Origin: Litorimonas taeanensis
GTDB taxonomy: Bacteria; Pseudomonadota; Alphaproteobacteria; Caulobacterales; Maricaulaceae
NCBI RefSeq assembly: GCF_003634015.1
Contig: NZ_RBII01000001.1
Span: 744,001-808,000 of the forward strand
Direction: 5' to 3'
DNA: 64,000 nucleotides
The notes below the pieces were generated by a model. That model worked only from the letters and a program-made list of their open reading frames with translations. It had not been told where the DNA came from and ran no database searches. This document shows positions 1 to 7,830 of this stretch, piece by piece. The translations under genes were made by a program, and so were the position numbers. Each line of letters begins with the position of its first letter. The first letter of the stretch is position 1.

Positions 1-174
1 ACGCGTGTGTTCAGGTCCCATTAAATCTGTATATCGGGTACTAACATAAGTAAGCATGTCACAAAAATTTCTATGATAATAAAATTGGGGTAAATCTTTA
101 ACCGACCAAGCTTGGCCCTTAGCAGCGCGTCGAAAGCGTCTTTGCTCGGCTTTGATGTAATTTTGAGCTTTCAC
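1..174 (-). CDS. Partial CDS, possible VRR-NUC-type protein (N-terminus only)
   Basis: An open frame on the minus strand runs off the left edge. It gives 58 codons from a GTG at 174; another in-frame GTG lies at 189, and an in-frame stop lies just upstream of that. The peptide begins MKAQNYIKAEQRRFRRAAKG and continues with a stretch (FYYHRNF, then YTDLMGPEH) that resembles the N-terminal region of VRR-NUC domain proteins. That family resemblance is a guess from pattern only. The nuclease domain, if present, would lie outside the window. The 251 bp between this gene and the next is AT-rich and should hold divergent promoters; I see no clear operator in it. Confidence 0.45.
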   Translation of the reverse strand, partial: MKAQNYIKAEQRRFRRAAKGQAWSVKDLPQFYYHRNFCDMLTYVSTRYTDLMGPEHTR

Positions 175-425
175 GCTTAAACAACTCACACTTTATAACG
201 GTTTTATCCCCAATGATATTCACAAACGCGAATGAGAACATATAAAGAACATTGTATATACCCACATAGATTGCAATCAAGTAATTTCTAGATGTTCCAC
301 ACTATTGCTCGGGAATATGTTTGAGCATTATTCGCTTGTTCCGCAAGGGATAGACCTTCGTACAAAATAATGTAGGGTCGACAATAAGGGCCTAAAGTAA
401 GCGTGCTCAATGTCGCGGGGAAAGA

Positions 426-1292
426 ATGGAAAAGTCTATAAAGCTAGTTATCGCGATTCTTATTTTCACGGCTGTGGGCTTAACGGTGTCGTATATCGCG
501 GGAGGTGAGGGGAAAGTCGCACACGATCACTCCATATTTTTTCTGTGTGCTTTGTGGGCTTACTTCGTAAATTGGGTCGCTTTTATCCCTGCTAGAGTGT
601 TTAAAACTGAAAAATACTACGACTTAACCGGTGCCTTTACTTATATCACCATGATTGGCTTGGCTGTCTATTTGTCAGATGATTTAAGTTTGCGATCACT
701 CGTCATAGTGGCCTTAGTGTGCCTTTGGTCACTAAGGCTGGGCAGTTTTCTTTTTCTAAGAATCAGACGTGACAAGGGTGACAAACGGTTTGACGACATA
801 AAAGAAAATGGCCTTAGATTTTTTCTAACTTGGACCCTACAGGCCACATGGGTTGTCCTAACTAGCGCTTGTGCTTTAGCTGTGATTACGGCTTCAAAAG
901 CCACGTCATGGGACATATTTGCAAGTTTAGGGCTTATTCTATGGGCCATTGGGATTAGCTTTGAAATCATAGCGGACGCGCAAAAGTCAGCCTTTCGTAA
1001 AAACCCAGCAAATGCAGGGCGTTTCATTTCGACTGGCTTGTGGTCACGTTCACAGCACCCAAATTATTTTGGCGAGATATTATTGTGGATTGGTATCTCT
1101 GTTATGGCGATTCCGGTTTTAGAAGGATGGGCTTGGTTAGCTATGATATCACCATTCTTTGTCGCATTTTTAATATTACGTGTCAGTGGCGTTCCGCTAC
1201 TGCAGAAGTCTGCCAAAAAGAAATGGGGAGACGATCCACGATACATTGATTATCATTCCAAAACACCAATCTTAATTCCCAGATTGTTTTGA
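426..1292 (+). CDS. DUF1295 / steroid 5-alpha-reductase-like membrane protein
   Basis: A 288-residue, multi-pass inner-membrane protein of the DUF1295 family, which is related to the C-terminal domain of steroid 5-alpha-reductases and isoprenylcysteine methyltransferases. About seven hydrophobic segments are visible. The family signature sits in the C-terminal half: a GRFISTGLW stretch, then SQHPNYFGEI (about residues 212-221) and a terminal GDDPRYIDYHSKTP region. The His-Pro-Asn-Tyr motif is probably near a NAD(P)H or methyl-donor site, but the substrate is unknown in bacteria. The ATG is preceded by GGAAAGA, a usable ribosome site. It stands alone, with no operon partner. The family assignment is firm and the function is not known. 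Confidence 0.85.
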   Translation: MEKSIKLVIAILIFTAVGLTVSYIAGGEGKVAHDHSIFFLCALWAYFVNWVAFIPARVFKTEKYYDLTGAFTYITMIGLAVYLSDDLSLRSLVIVALVCLWSLRLGSFLFLRIRRDKGDKRFDDIKENGLRFFLTWTLQATWVVLTSACALAVITASKATSWDIFASLGLILWAIGISFEIIADAQKSAFRKNPANAGRFISTGLWSRSQHPNYFGEILLWIGISVMAIPVLEGWAWLAMISPFFVAFLILRVSGVPLLQKSAKKKWGDDPRYIDYHSKTPILIPRLF

Positions 1293-1355
1293 TAAAGCAA
1301 ATTTGTCGGTAAATAGTCAGAATAACTCCACATAAATTCCAAAAATACACGAATA

Positions 1356-1391
1356 TTTAATACAACATAATGCAGATTATGTTGTATTAAA
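1356..1391. repeat. Perfect 16-bp inverted repeat organised like a Xer/dif core
   Basis: TTTAATACAACATAAT and its exact reverse complement flank a 4-nt centre (GCAG). Read as a Xer site, the 28-bp core at 1360-1387 splits into an 11-bp arm ending CATAA, a 6-bp centre (TGCAGA) and an 11-bp arm TTATGTTGTAT. E. coli dif has the same layout, with arms ending CATAA and starting TTATGTT. Unlike classical dif, the two arms here are fully symmetrical. It ends 35 bp before the recombinase ATG. It could be a recombination site, an operator for the recombinase gene, or a weak bidirectional terminator; the stem is AT-rich and no T-tract follows. Confidence 0.7.
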
Positions 1392-1426
1392 CCTGTAAAG
1401 TATAGCAGTTTATCGTTAGGGCTCTT

Positions 1427-2392
1427 ATGTTGTCACCCCGTCACTCTTCTGACCCATCATCTTACGTTCCACCGGATTTCGTCAAACGAAATGGACGGAA
1501 AATGGTCACTGCTTATTCTGAGTTTTTTGCACTGAACATCAATGCGAATACTAATGATGCATATGCCAACGGATTAAAATTATTTTTTGAACATTGTGAA
1601 AAAATAGGCATTTCTGATGTGCTTGATATTGAGCCAATTCACGTACAAGATTTCAATGTTACAATATTGGGTGCAGGTTACGGCACTGCAAGCTTGAGAC
1701 AATATTTATCAGCCATCAGAATGTTTTTTGATAGCTGTGTTGTCCGAGGTGTTTTGAGTGTGAACCCTGCTAAGGCTGTAAAACTACCGCGGTCAAGCAC
1801 AGGCACGGGTAAAACACCCGTAATCGTATCTGATCAGGTACGGCAAATTTTAGACTCAATTCCCCGTATGCGAGAAATCGACTTGCGCGATCGCGCTTTA
1901 ATCGGCCTTATGGTGTATTCATTTTTTCGTATTTCGGCGGCTCTTTCGTTGAAGGTACGTGATTATGAACTCCGCGGCAATCAGAGATGGCTAGTTGGCG
2001 AAGAAAAAGGTTCAAAGCGTCACGAAATGCCTGTTCACCCAGATTTAGAAAACATGATGGATGAATACCTCATAGAAACAGGTGTAATAAAAAGCCCTAA
2101 CGCCTTGATCTTTCAGTCTTGTATAGGTCGCAATGGTAAACTTACAGGCAAGCCATTTGATCGCAACTCTTCATGGAGAATGGTACGCAAACGCGCTCTA
2201 GCGGCCGGAATTCAACGTGAGATTGGCAATCATTCATTTAGAGCGACAGGCATTACAACGTACCTAAATAACGGTGGCTCCCTAGAAGACGCGCGTATTA
2301 TGGCAAACCATTCTAATTCAACGACAACTAAGCTGTATGACAGGACCAAAGACGTGGCTAAACTGCAAGAAATACAACGCCTTAAATTTTAG
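1427..2392 (+). CDS. Tyrosine recombinase / XerD-like integrase
   Basis: A 321-residue tyrosine site-specific recombinase with an N-terminal SAM-like core-binding domain (about 25-110) and a C-terminal catalytic domain (about 130-315). All catalytic residues are visible: Arg168 (FFRIS), Lys194 in the beta-hairpin (EEKGSK), His269-x-x-Arg272 (HSFR), His295 (ANHSN) and nucleophile Tyr304 (LYDRT). The HSFRATGITTYL and ANHSNSTTTKLYDR stretches place it in the widespread xerD-homologue integrase group found on plasmids and genomic islands rather than in canonical XerC or XerD. It lies between housekeeping genes, with no cargo genes, excisionase or flanking att duplication seen. The dif-like palindrome lies immediately upstream. 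The substrate site is inferred only. Confidence 0.9.
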   Translation: MLSPRHSSDPSSYVPPDFVKRNGRKMVTAYSEFFALNINANTNDAYANGLKLFFEHCEKIGISDVLDIEPIHVQDFNVTILGAGYGTASLRQYLSAIRMFFDSCVVRGVLSVNPAKAVKLPRSSTGTGKTPVIVSDQVRQILDSIPRMREIDLRDRALIGLMVYSFFRISAALSLKVRDYELRGNQRWLVGEEKGSKRHEMPVHPDLENMMDEYLIETGVIKSPNALIFQSCIGRNGKLTGKPFDRNSSWRMVRKRALAAGIQREIGNHSFRATGITTYLNNGGSLEDARIMANHSNSTTTKLYDRTKDVAKLQEIQRLKF

Positions 2393-2434
2393 CCCTGAGC
2401 TTCAGTGACTAGAAAATAGATTAGAGAACACTCA

Positions 2435-3247
2435 ATGAAAACTGCAATCATCGTACCTGCACGTTACGGCTCAACACGCTTCCCGGGTAAGCCCTTAGCC
2501 AAACTAGGCGGAATAAGCATGGTCGTGCGTACGGCGAAGAATGCACAGCTTGCCGCCACGGCTTTGGGTGATGCCGTGGCCATGGTCGCAACAGATGATT
2601 CTCGTATAATGGAACACTGTAAAGCAGAGGGCTTGCTTTGCCTTATGACAGACTCTGACCTGCCCTCTGGCAGCGATCGCGCTCTCGCCGCTGTAACCGC
2701 TTATGAGGCTCAGTCGTCCATGTCGATTGATACTATCGTGAACTTACAGGGTGATGCCCCCTTCACGCCTCCCGCTCATGTTGAATCTGTTGTTAACTGC
2801 TTGCGGACCAATAAGCACTTCGATGTAGCTACCCCCTTTATTCAATTGGATTGGGCGGCACTTGATCAATTAAGGCGCCATAAAGAAACTACACCATTTA
2901 GTGGGACAACACTGGTTTCTGATGACAGTGGTAAAGCTTTATGGTTCTCAAAGAATATAATTCCTGCAATCCGTAAAGAAGATGATCTAAGATTAAGCGC
3001 CACACTTTCTCCAGTTCGCCGACATATAGGTCTGTATGCTTACAGAAAATCAACATTAGAAAAATACGTATCATTGCCCATAGGACATTGGGAGGCTTTG
3101 GAGGGATTGGAGCAGCTTAGATGCCTTGAAAACGGTATATCAATCGGCTGTGTTGGCGTTGAACCTGCAGAGGTGGCAATTTCAGGAATCGACACACCAG
3201 AAGACTTAAAGCGCGCAGAAGCAATGTTAATGGCATTAAACCGCTAA
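2435..3247 (+). CDS. kdsB: 3-deoxy-manno-octulosonate cytidylyltransferase (CMP-KDO synthetase type)
   Basis: Activates KDO with CTP for lipopolysaccharide inner-core synthesis in the cytoplasm. The nucleotide-binding N-terminus PARYGSTRFPGKPLAKLGG (residues 8-26) and the SGSDR motif (78-82) are clear. At 270 residues it is slightly longer than the roughly 250 usual for KdsB. One oddity is that the conserved QGDEP element reads QGDAP (residues 105-109), so the exact octulosonate or nonulosonate substrate may differ from standard KDO. The stop codon overlaps that of the convergent metallo-hydrolase gene by 4 bp. Cytidylyltransferase assignment is firm; substrate assignment is less so. Confidence 0.82.
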   Translation: MKTAIIVPARYGSTRFPGKPLAKLGGISMVVRTAKNAQLAATALGDAVAMVATDDSRIMEHCKAEGLLCLMTDSDLPSGSDRALAAVTAYEAQSSMSIDTIVNLQGDAPFTPPAHVESVVNCLRTNKHFDVATPFIQLDWAALDQLRRHKETTPFSGTTLVSDDSGKALWFSKNIIPAIRKEDDLRLSATLSPVRRHIGLYAYRKSTLEKYVSLPIGHWEALEGLEQLRCLENGISIGCVGVEPAEVAISGIDTPEDLKRAEAMLMALNR

Positions 3248-4062
3248 AGAATGATTTCCATCCCGTCATAAGCTGGGGATGCAATCGGCGGTAATTCAGC
3301 TGATAAAGTATCATAATCCATATCAATATGAAGATTAGTCAATATGCCACGACGTGCGCAAATACGTGCCAGCCATGACAATGATTTATCCGCATTCGCG
3401 TGCGTTGGATGATCATTGTAGCGAAGAGCATCAACAATGAAGGTGTCAATATTTTCCAAATTATCGAGCGCCTTTTCAGGTATTTCCCACACATCAGGGG
3501 CATACCCGAGCGCTCCATCAAAAATAAAGCCTAATACAGGGGTTGGGCCATGACTCAGTTGCAAAACATCAATTTCTAATGCTCCCCCAGGCCCCAATAC
3601 AGAGACCCTATCACCGCCCTTCATTAAGGGCTGTAATTTCAAGATCGGCGGGTGAACACGACCGTCAGGCATTTCAAAACAATAATGAAAACGAGAATGT
3701 ACATGAGACTTGGTGTGTGCATCCATATAGGTCGGAATTTGAGTTCTCATACGATAAGCTATGGCTCTTAGGTCATCAATACCGTGGCTTTGGTCAGCAT
3801 GTTCATGTGTGAATAAAACGGCATCCAGTCGTTGAATACCCGCTTGCAAAAACTGCTCCCGAAGATCCGGGCTAGTATCAATCAAAACAGTAGTGCGCTC
3901 ATACACAGGCGGCATAACTGAGCCTTGCCAGTATTCAACATAGAGTGAAGATCGAGAGCGTTTGTTCTTAGGGTTTGTAGCGTTACAAGCTCCCCAGTCA
4001 CCGCCTACTCGCGGTACACCGCCAGACGAACCACATCCCAAGATAATAGCTCTCAATCCCAC
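3244..4062 (-). CDS. PhnP-like metallo-beta-lactamase-fold hydrolase
   Basis: A 272-residue MBL-fold protein of the PhnP/YcbX-like phosphodiesterase group. Metal-binding residues are in THEHADQSHGIDDLR: His86, His88, Asp90 and His93. The sixth position of the usual HxHxDH motif is Gln. The N-terminal GCGSSGGVPRVGG loop is typical of the family. It starts at a GTG (4062) that lies 10 bp inside the end of tatD, so translation is probably coupled to that gene. It closes the rlpA/tmk/holB/tatD run. Substrate is unknown; cyclic phosphodiester hydrolysis is the family norm. Confidence 0.82.
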   Translation of the reverse strand: MGLRAIILGCGSSGGVPRVGGDWGACNATNPKNKRSRSSLYVEYWQGSVMPPVYERTTVLIDTSPDLREQFLQAGIQRLDAVLFTHEHADQSHGIDDLRAIAYRMRTQIPTYMDAHTKSHVHSRFHYCFEMPDGRVHPPILKLQPLMKGGDRVSVLGPGGALEIDVLQLSHGPTPVLGFIFDGALGYAPDVWEIPEKALDNLENIDTFIVDALRYNDHPTHANADKSLSWLARICARRGILTNLHIDMDYDTLSAELPPIASPAYDGMEIIL

Positions 4063-4844
4063 AATAGACCTCTATCTGCCTTTTGGAACAGATTGAAAAA
4101 GGCATTTGTTGTATGTTGTGCCGCCTCTTCGTAAGTCCAGCCTTTAACTTCCGCGAGACCTTGGCATACCTCATGAACATAGGCAGGTTCATTACGTCGC
4201 CCCCTATGAGGCACGGGGGCTAAATATGGGCAATCCGTTTCGATCATAATGCGCTCATCAGGCATGATTTCGATAATAGAACGAACATCATGAGCGTTTT
4301 TGAAAGTAACAATCCCTGAAACAGAAAAATACAACCCCATATCAATAGCATCTTTTGCCAGTTCCAGCCCCGAAGTGTAACAATGTAAAAGCGCTGGAAA
4401 TGTCCCTTTACTCATTTCTCTATCAAGTATTTTTCGCATTAAATCATCGGCTTCACGTGTATGAATAATGAGTGGAATTTGAAGTTCGCGTGCAGCCTCT
4501 ATATGGGCTTGAAAATTGAATCGCTGCTCGGCTTCTGAACTATACCCGTAATGAAAATCTAGTCCCGTTTCTCCAATGCCAATAATTTTGGGATGTAATG
4601 CCAAGTCAACAAGTTGCTGGGCTGTTATATTTGGATTTTCCTTAGCGTCATGAGGATGCGTTCCGACGCTTGCCCAAATTGCTTCAGACAGTTTAGCCAC
4701 ATTAACAGTAGCCTCATAGTCTTTGATATTACAACAAATATTCAGCATGCCCTTTACGCCAGCGGCTTTTGCCCGCGTAATTACCTCTGGTAGGTCATCT
4801 GCAAATTTTTCGCCATGCAGGTTTACGTGACTATCTATAAGCAT
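4053..4844 (-). CDS. tatD: TatD-family metal-dependent DNase/hydrolase
   Basis: A 263-residue TIM-barrel hydrolase of the TatD family (3'-5' exonuclease or DNA-repair associated). Recognisable elements are GETGLDFHYG (metal-bridging Glu), HTREADD, LHCYTSG and ETDCPYLAP (catalytic Asp). The N-terminal metal motif, normally DSHCHL, reads DSHVNL, so the second histidine (position 8) is Asn. The ATG overlaps the last base of the holB stop codon, and the downstream MBL gene overlaps its end. In many alphaproteobacteria metG lies between holB and tatD; here it does not. Confidence 0.88.
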   Translation of the reverse strand: MLIDSHVNLHGEKFADDLPEVITRAKAAGVKGMLNICCNIKDYEATVNVAKLSEAIWASVGTHPHDAKENPNITAQQLVDLALHPKIIGIGETGLDFHYGYSSEAEQRFNFQAHIEAARELQIPLIIHTREADDLMRKILDREMSKGTFPALLHCYTSGLELAKDAIDMGLYFSVSGIVTFKNAHDVRSIIEIMPDERIMIETDCPYLAPVPHRGRRNEPAYVHEVCQGLAEVKGWTYEEAAQHTTNAFFNLFQKADRGLLWD

Positions 4845-5908
4845 CAGGCAGCCCTTACCGCACTTAGTGTGTTTAACAGTGTTGCCGTCTTATCTGTATT
4901 TATGGCGGCTTCAATGGCCTTTTGTTCTCTTATCAATGACCAAGCCTTAAGCCACTTTTCTGGATTTCGTTTATTATTCGGGGGAGCAAAAGCCCCTTCC
5001 CACAAATCCGTTTGTGAATAAACGGCGCAGGCTTGTATGCTGTCCTCAAGTACATCCCAAAATAACGCTCTCGCAACGGCTGCATTTTGCGTGGCGAGAG
5101 ACTTAGCAATCCCTATATCAATGCTTACACGCCCTGTATCCAATGACTCCATGAACCGCTTTAAAGGCATTAAAACTTCGGATGCGTTTTGCGCTAGGGC
5201 CATAGCTTTGCCTGGTCCGCCACGACTTAAATTAGCGCAAGCCTCAACCATATCCTTAGAGCCTTGACCCTGCCGAGACAACCAATCGACGATATCAGCC
5301 TTCGGCACGGCTTTTAATGGCACTGCCATGCAACGTGAACGTATGGTCGGTAATAAGCGACCTGGAGAGGACGACAATAAAATCATCACTGTTTTAGAAG
5401 GCGGTTCTTCGAGCATCTTCAACAGGGCGTTTTCAGCATTTCTATTCAAGTCATCAGCGCTATCAATAATTACTACGCGACTTTCTTTATCTTCTGCGGC
5501 CGTTCCTTGTAAAAACTCACCAACCGATCGAATGAGATCAACAGGAATATCCTGTTTAAATTTCTTTGTTTTAGAATCCCAAGGACGGTTTACAACAAAC
5601 AAGTTTCCATGCCCTCGGCTTTCAATTCGTTGTGATATAGGATCTGACTTGGGAATGTTGAGGCTCTCAGGCATTAATGACTGACCGCCCAGCAAGGCTC
5701 TGGACATACGATAAGCCAAGGTCGCTTTTCCTATACCCGGCGGACCTGTCAGTAACCAAGCATGATGAAGGCGGCCAGATTGTTGAGCTTGTATAAATCG
5801 ACGCTCTGCCTCCGAATGACCTAAAAGGTCATAAGTCTCACGTGGGTGAAGACAAGCTGGTGCACGATCCGATTCAGGTAGAGGCTCTGTATCGAATCCT
5901 TTGGCCAT
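4844..5908 (-). CDS. holB: DNA polymerase III delta-prime subunit
   Basis: Clamp-loader subunit of the replicative polymerase, 354 residues. The AAA+ core shows GPPGIGKATLAYR (Walker A region), LLKMLEEPPS and the SRC-type sensor IRSRC. It works with DnaX and HolA in loading the beta sliding clamp. A 2-bp gap separates it from tmk upstream and a 1-bp overlap joins it to tatD downstream, which fits one transcript. The tmk-holB pair is widely conserved in bacteria. Nothing unusual is visible in length or motifs. Confidence 0.92.
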   Translation of the reverse strand: MAKGFDTEPLPESDRAPACLHPRETYDLLGHSEAERRFIQAQQSGRLHHAWLLTGPPGIGKATLAYRMSRALLGGQSLMPESLNIPKSDPISQRIESRGHGNLFVVNRPWDSKTKKFKQDIPVDLIRSVGEFLQGTAAEDKESRVVIIDSADDLNRNAENALLKMLEEPPSKTVMILLSSSPGRLLPTIRSRCMAVPLKAVPKADIVDWLSRQGQGSKDMVEACANLSRGGPGKAMALAQNASEVLMPLKRFMESLDTGRVSIDIGIAKSLATQNAAVARALFWDVLEDSIQACAVYSQTDLWEGAFAPPNNKRNPEKWLKAWSLIREQKAIEAAINTDKTATLLNTLSAVRAA

Positions 5909-5910
5909 AA

Positions 5911-6570
5911 TTAGTCGTTAGAGGCGCTTAATTTGCCCGCCAATGATGGATATCGCATAGTAAGCACATGAATTATACGCGCGTGAATAGCCTCTCGCCC
6001 CGCTCCAGCATCAACAGTAACAAAACGGTCTGCATTCTGGTGTGCAATATCTAGAAATGCGTCTCTGAGAACATTGTGAAAATCGATATCTTGTTTGTCA
6101 AAGCGTGACAAATTTTCTCCGCGCATTTCTACGCGTTTTTGGGCGAGTATTGGATCAATATCAAACAAGACAGTTAAATTTGGTTCGAATCCATCCATTA
6201 TAGTATCATGCAGTTCTTTGACTTTTTGTGCGCCTAGGCCGCGAGCATATCCTTGATAAGCTAAGCTCGAATCTGCAAAGCGATCACTAATGACCCAAGC
6301 GCCTCTTGCGAGAGCGGGTTTAATGAGCTTTTCGACATGATCTAACCGCGCTGCGTACATTAACAATAACTCTGTCATACCCGACCAACGCTCGTTCGAC
6401 CCAGAAAGCACTAGGTCTCGTATCGCTTCAGCGCCGAATGTTCCGCCGGGCTCGCGTGTGAGTAAAGTCTCGACGCCCGCATTTTCCAAAGCATCGCATA
6501 ATAGCTTAGCTTGCGTGGTTTTGCCTGCGCCTTCACCGCCTTCAAAGGTAATAAACTGTCCAGCTTCCAC
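5911..6570 (-). CDS. tmk: Thymidylate kinase
   Basis: Phosphorylates dTMP to dTDP with ATP. The 219-residue protein starts with the P-loop FEGGEGAGKTTQAKLL and carries the DRF motif in SDRFADSSLAYQG (around residue 95). The LID region is the FDKQDIDFH stretch. The start codon is GTG at 6570, the only in-frame start just before the P-loop. It lies 3 bp downstream of the D,D-carboxypeptidase stop and 2 bp upstream of holB. Confidence 0.94.
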   Translation of the reverse strand: MEAGQFITFEGGEGAGKTTQAKLLCDALENAGVETLLTREPGGTFGAEAIRDLVLSGSNERWSGMTELLLMYAARLDHVEKLIKPALARGAWVISDRFADSSLAYQGYARGLGAQKVKELHDTIMDGFEPNLTVLFDIDPILAQKRVEMRGENLSRFDKQDIDFHNVLRDAFLDIAHQNADRFVTVDAGAGREAIHARIIHVLTMRYPSLAGKLSASND

Positions 6571-6573
6571 GAT

Positions 6574-7722
6574 TTATCCTCTTATGGTCTTTAATAAGGA
6601 CGTCCAAACCTTACCAACAGACGATTTTTCTTTCATAGATTCAGAGGCAATTACATCAACACGATCAATTACTGAATCGCCTTGATAGACAATCACTTCG
6701 CCTAAAACATCGCCTTTTTCAATTGGAGCAACCGCCATCTTTGCATGGAGCTCGGAACGAAGTGAAGCCCGATCCACGCGTGGTAGACCAACTTTAACCT
6801 CGGATATCGTTTCGACCGGAATGGTTCCAGCCTTTCCCATATACACATCCACATCACCAACAATTTGGTTTGCTGTGAAAACATCATAGACTTTGAACTG
6901 TGTGAAAGCGGCATTCATAAGAGATATAGCTGTATCGCGTCGCTCGGAAGAACTCCCCGTTCCATTAATAACTATAATTCTCCGGTCATCTCCTCGCTTA
7001 GCAGAACCAACAAGGCCATACCCAGAAATCTCTGTATGTCCTGTTTTCAAACCGTCAGCCCCTGTAAAACGACCCAATAATGGGTTGCGGTTACTTTGTT
7101 TAATACCGTTCCACGTAAACGAACGCTCGTTATAGAGCCCGTAATACTGGGGGAAACGACGAATCATCATGTCTGCAAGTTTGGCAAGGTCTAGAGCGCT
7201 GATTTCATGGCCTGCGTCAGGCCAACCCGTAGAGTTTAGGAATGTTGCGGTTTTCAAGCCAAGCTCATGCGCGCGCTGCGTCATAAGCTCTGCAAAGGCA
7301 CTTTCAGACCCAGCCAAACCCTCAGCTAGCACAATGCAAGCATCATTACCAGACTGTACGATTACGCCGCGAAGGAGATCTTCGACCCGCGCAGTGGAGT
7401 TCAAATCCAAGAACATTGTTGATGAACCTGACTTTGCCCCGCCACGTCGCCAAGCTTCTTCGCTAACATTGAACTCCGTATCCATTGTAATGCGACCCGA
7501 TTCCAATGCTTCAAACACCATAAATGCCGTCATGATTTTGGTCATGGATGCAGGCGGCATAGGGCGCTCTGCGTCTTTCGTGAAAAGAACTTCATTAGAG
7601 TTAAAGTCGATAATGGCCGCGTGGGGCGCATTAGTTTGAAACCGGCTTGCATCTTGAGAGTATGCTGGTTGTGCTAGCAGGAAAAGACCAAGAGGTAGTA
7701 CTGTAGGAGATATAAATCGCAT
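6574..7722 (-). CDS. D-alanyl-D-alanine carboxypeptidase (PBP5/6 type)
   Basis: A periplasmic penicillin-binding protein that trims the terminal D-alanine of peptidoglycan stem peptides; S11 family, 382 residues from the chosen start. The three active-site motifs are visible: S59-M-T-K62, SGN in QSGND, and KTG in KTGHTE. I chose the ATG at 7722 because it begins a clean Sec signal peptide (MRFISPTVLPLGLFLLAQPAYS) split before QDA. An in-frame TTG at 7767 would add 15 residues and would lie inside the upstream hairpin. A C-terminal beta-rich PBP5_C-like domain follows. It shares the transcription direction of tmk-holB-tatD. Confidence 0.9.
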   Translation of the reverse strand: MRFISPTVLPLGLFLLAQPAYSQDASRFQTNAPHAAIIDFNSNEVLFTKDAERPMPPASMTKIMTAFMVFEALESGRITMDTEFNVSEEAWRRGGAKSGSSTMFLDLNSTARVEDLLRGVIVQSGNDACIVLAEGLAGSESAFAELMTQRAHELGLKTATFLNSTGWPDAGHEISALDLAKLADMMIRRFPQYYGLYNERSFTWNGIKQSNRNPLLGRFTGADGLKTGHTEISGYGLVGSAKRGDDRRIIVINGTGSSSERRDTAISLMNAAFTQFKVYDVFTANQIVGDVDVYMGKAGTIPVETISEVKVGLPRVDRASLRSELHAKMAVAPIEKGDVLGEVIVYQGDSVIDRVDVIASESMKEKSSVGKVWTSLLKTIRG

Positions 7723-7750
7723 AGGAGGCGCGGTTTCCAGAGTTAGAATC

Positions 7751-7780
7751 AATATAGGCGCCGACAAGGGCGCCTATATT
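7751..7780 (-). terminator. Hairpin between rlpA and the carboxypeptidase gene
   Basis: A perfect 12-bp inverted repeat, AATATAGGCGCC and its complement, with a 6-nt loop at 7763-7768. It lies 50 bp downstream of the rlpA stop and 28 bp upstream of the carboxypeptidase ATG. The stem has a GC-rich core but only a weak T-run on the minus strand, so it may attenuate rather than stop transcription entering the dac-tmk-holB run. Confidence 0.55.
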
Positions 7781-7830
7781 ATTCACATAGCTTTGTGGCA
7801 ATCGCAAGGCCGCGAGAGCCTTAAGGTCTG

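Noticed and set aside
1293-2434. Genomic island or prophage around the tyrosine recombinase
   Set aside because: No att duplication, excisionase, cargo or composition shift is visible; flanking genes are ordinary, and tRNA-Ser is several kilobases away.
7169-7639. 156-codon plus-strand frame inside the carboxypeptidase gene
   Set aside because: Shadow frame opposite a gene with all catalytic motifs; its composition (Ser/Ala/Arg-rich) is typical of antisense reading.
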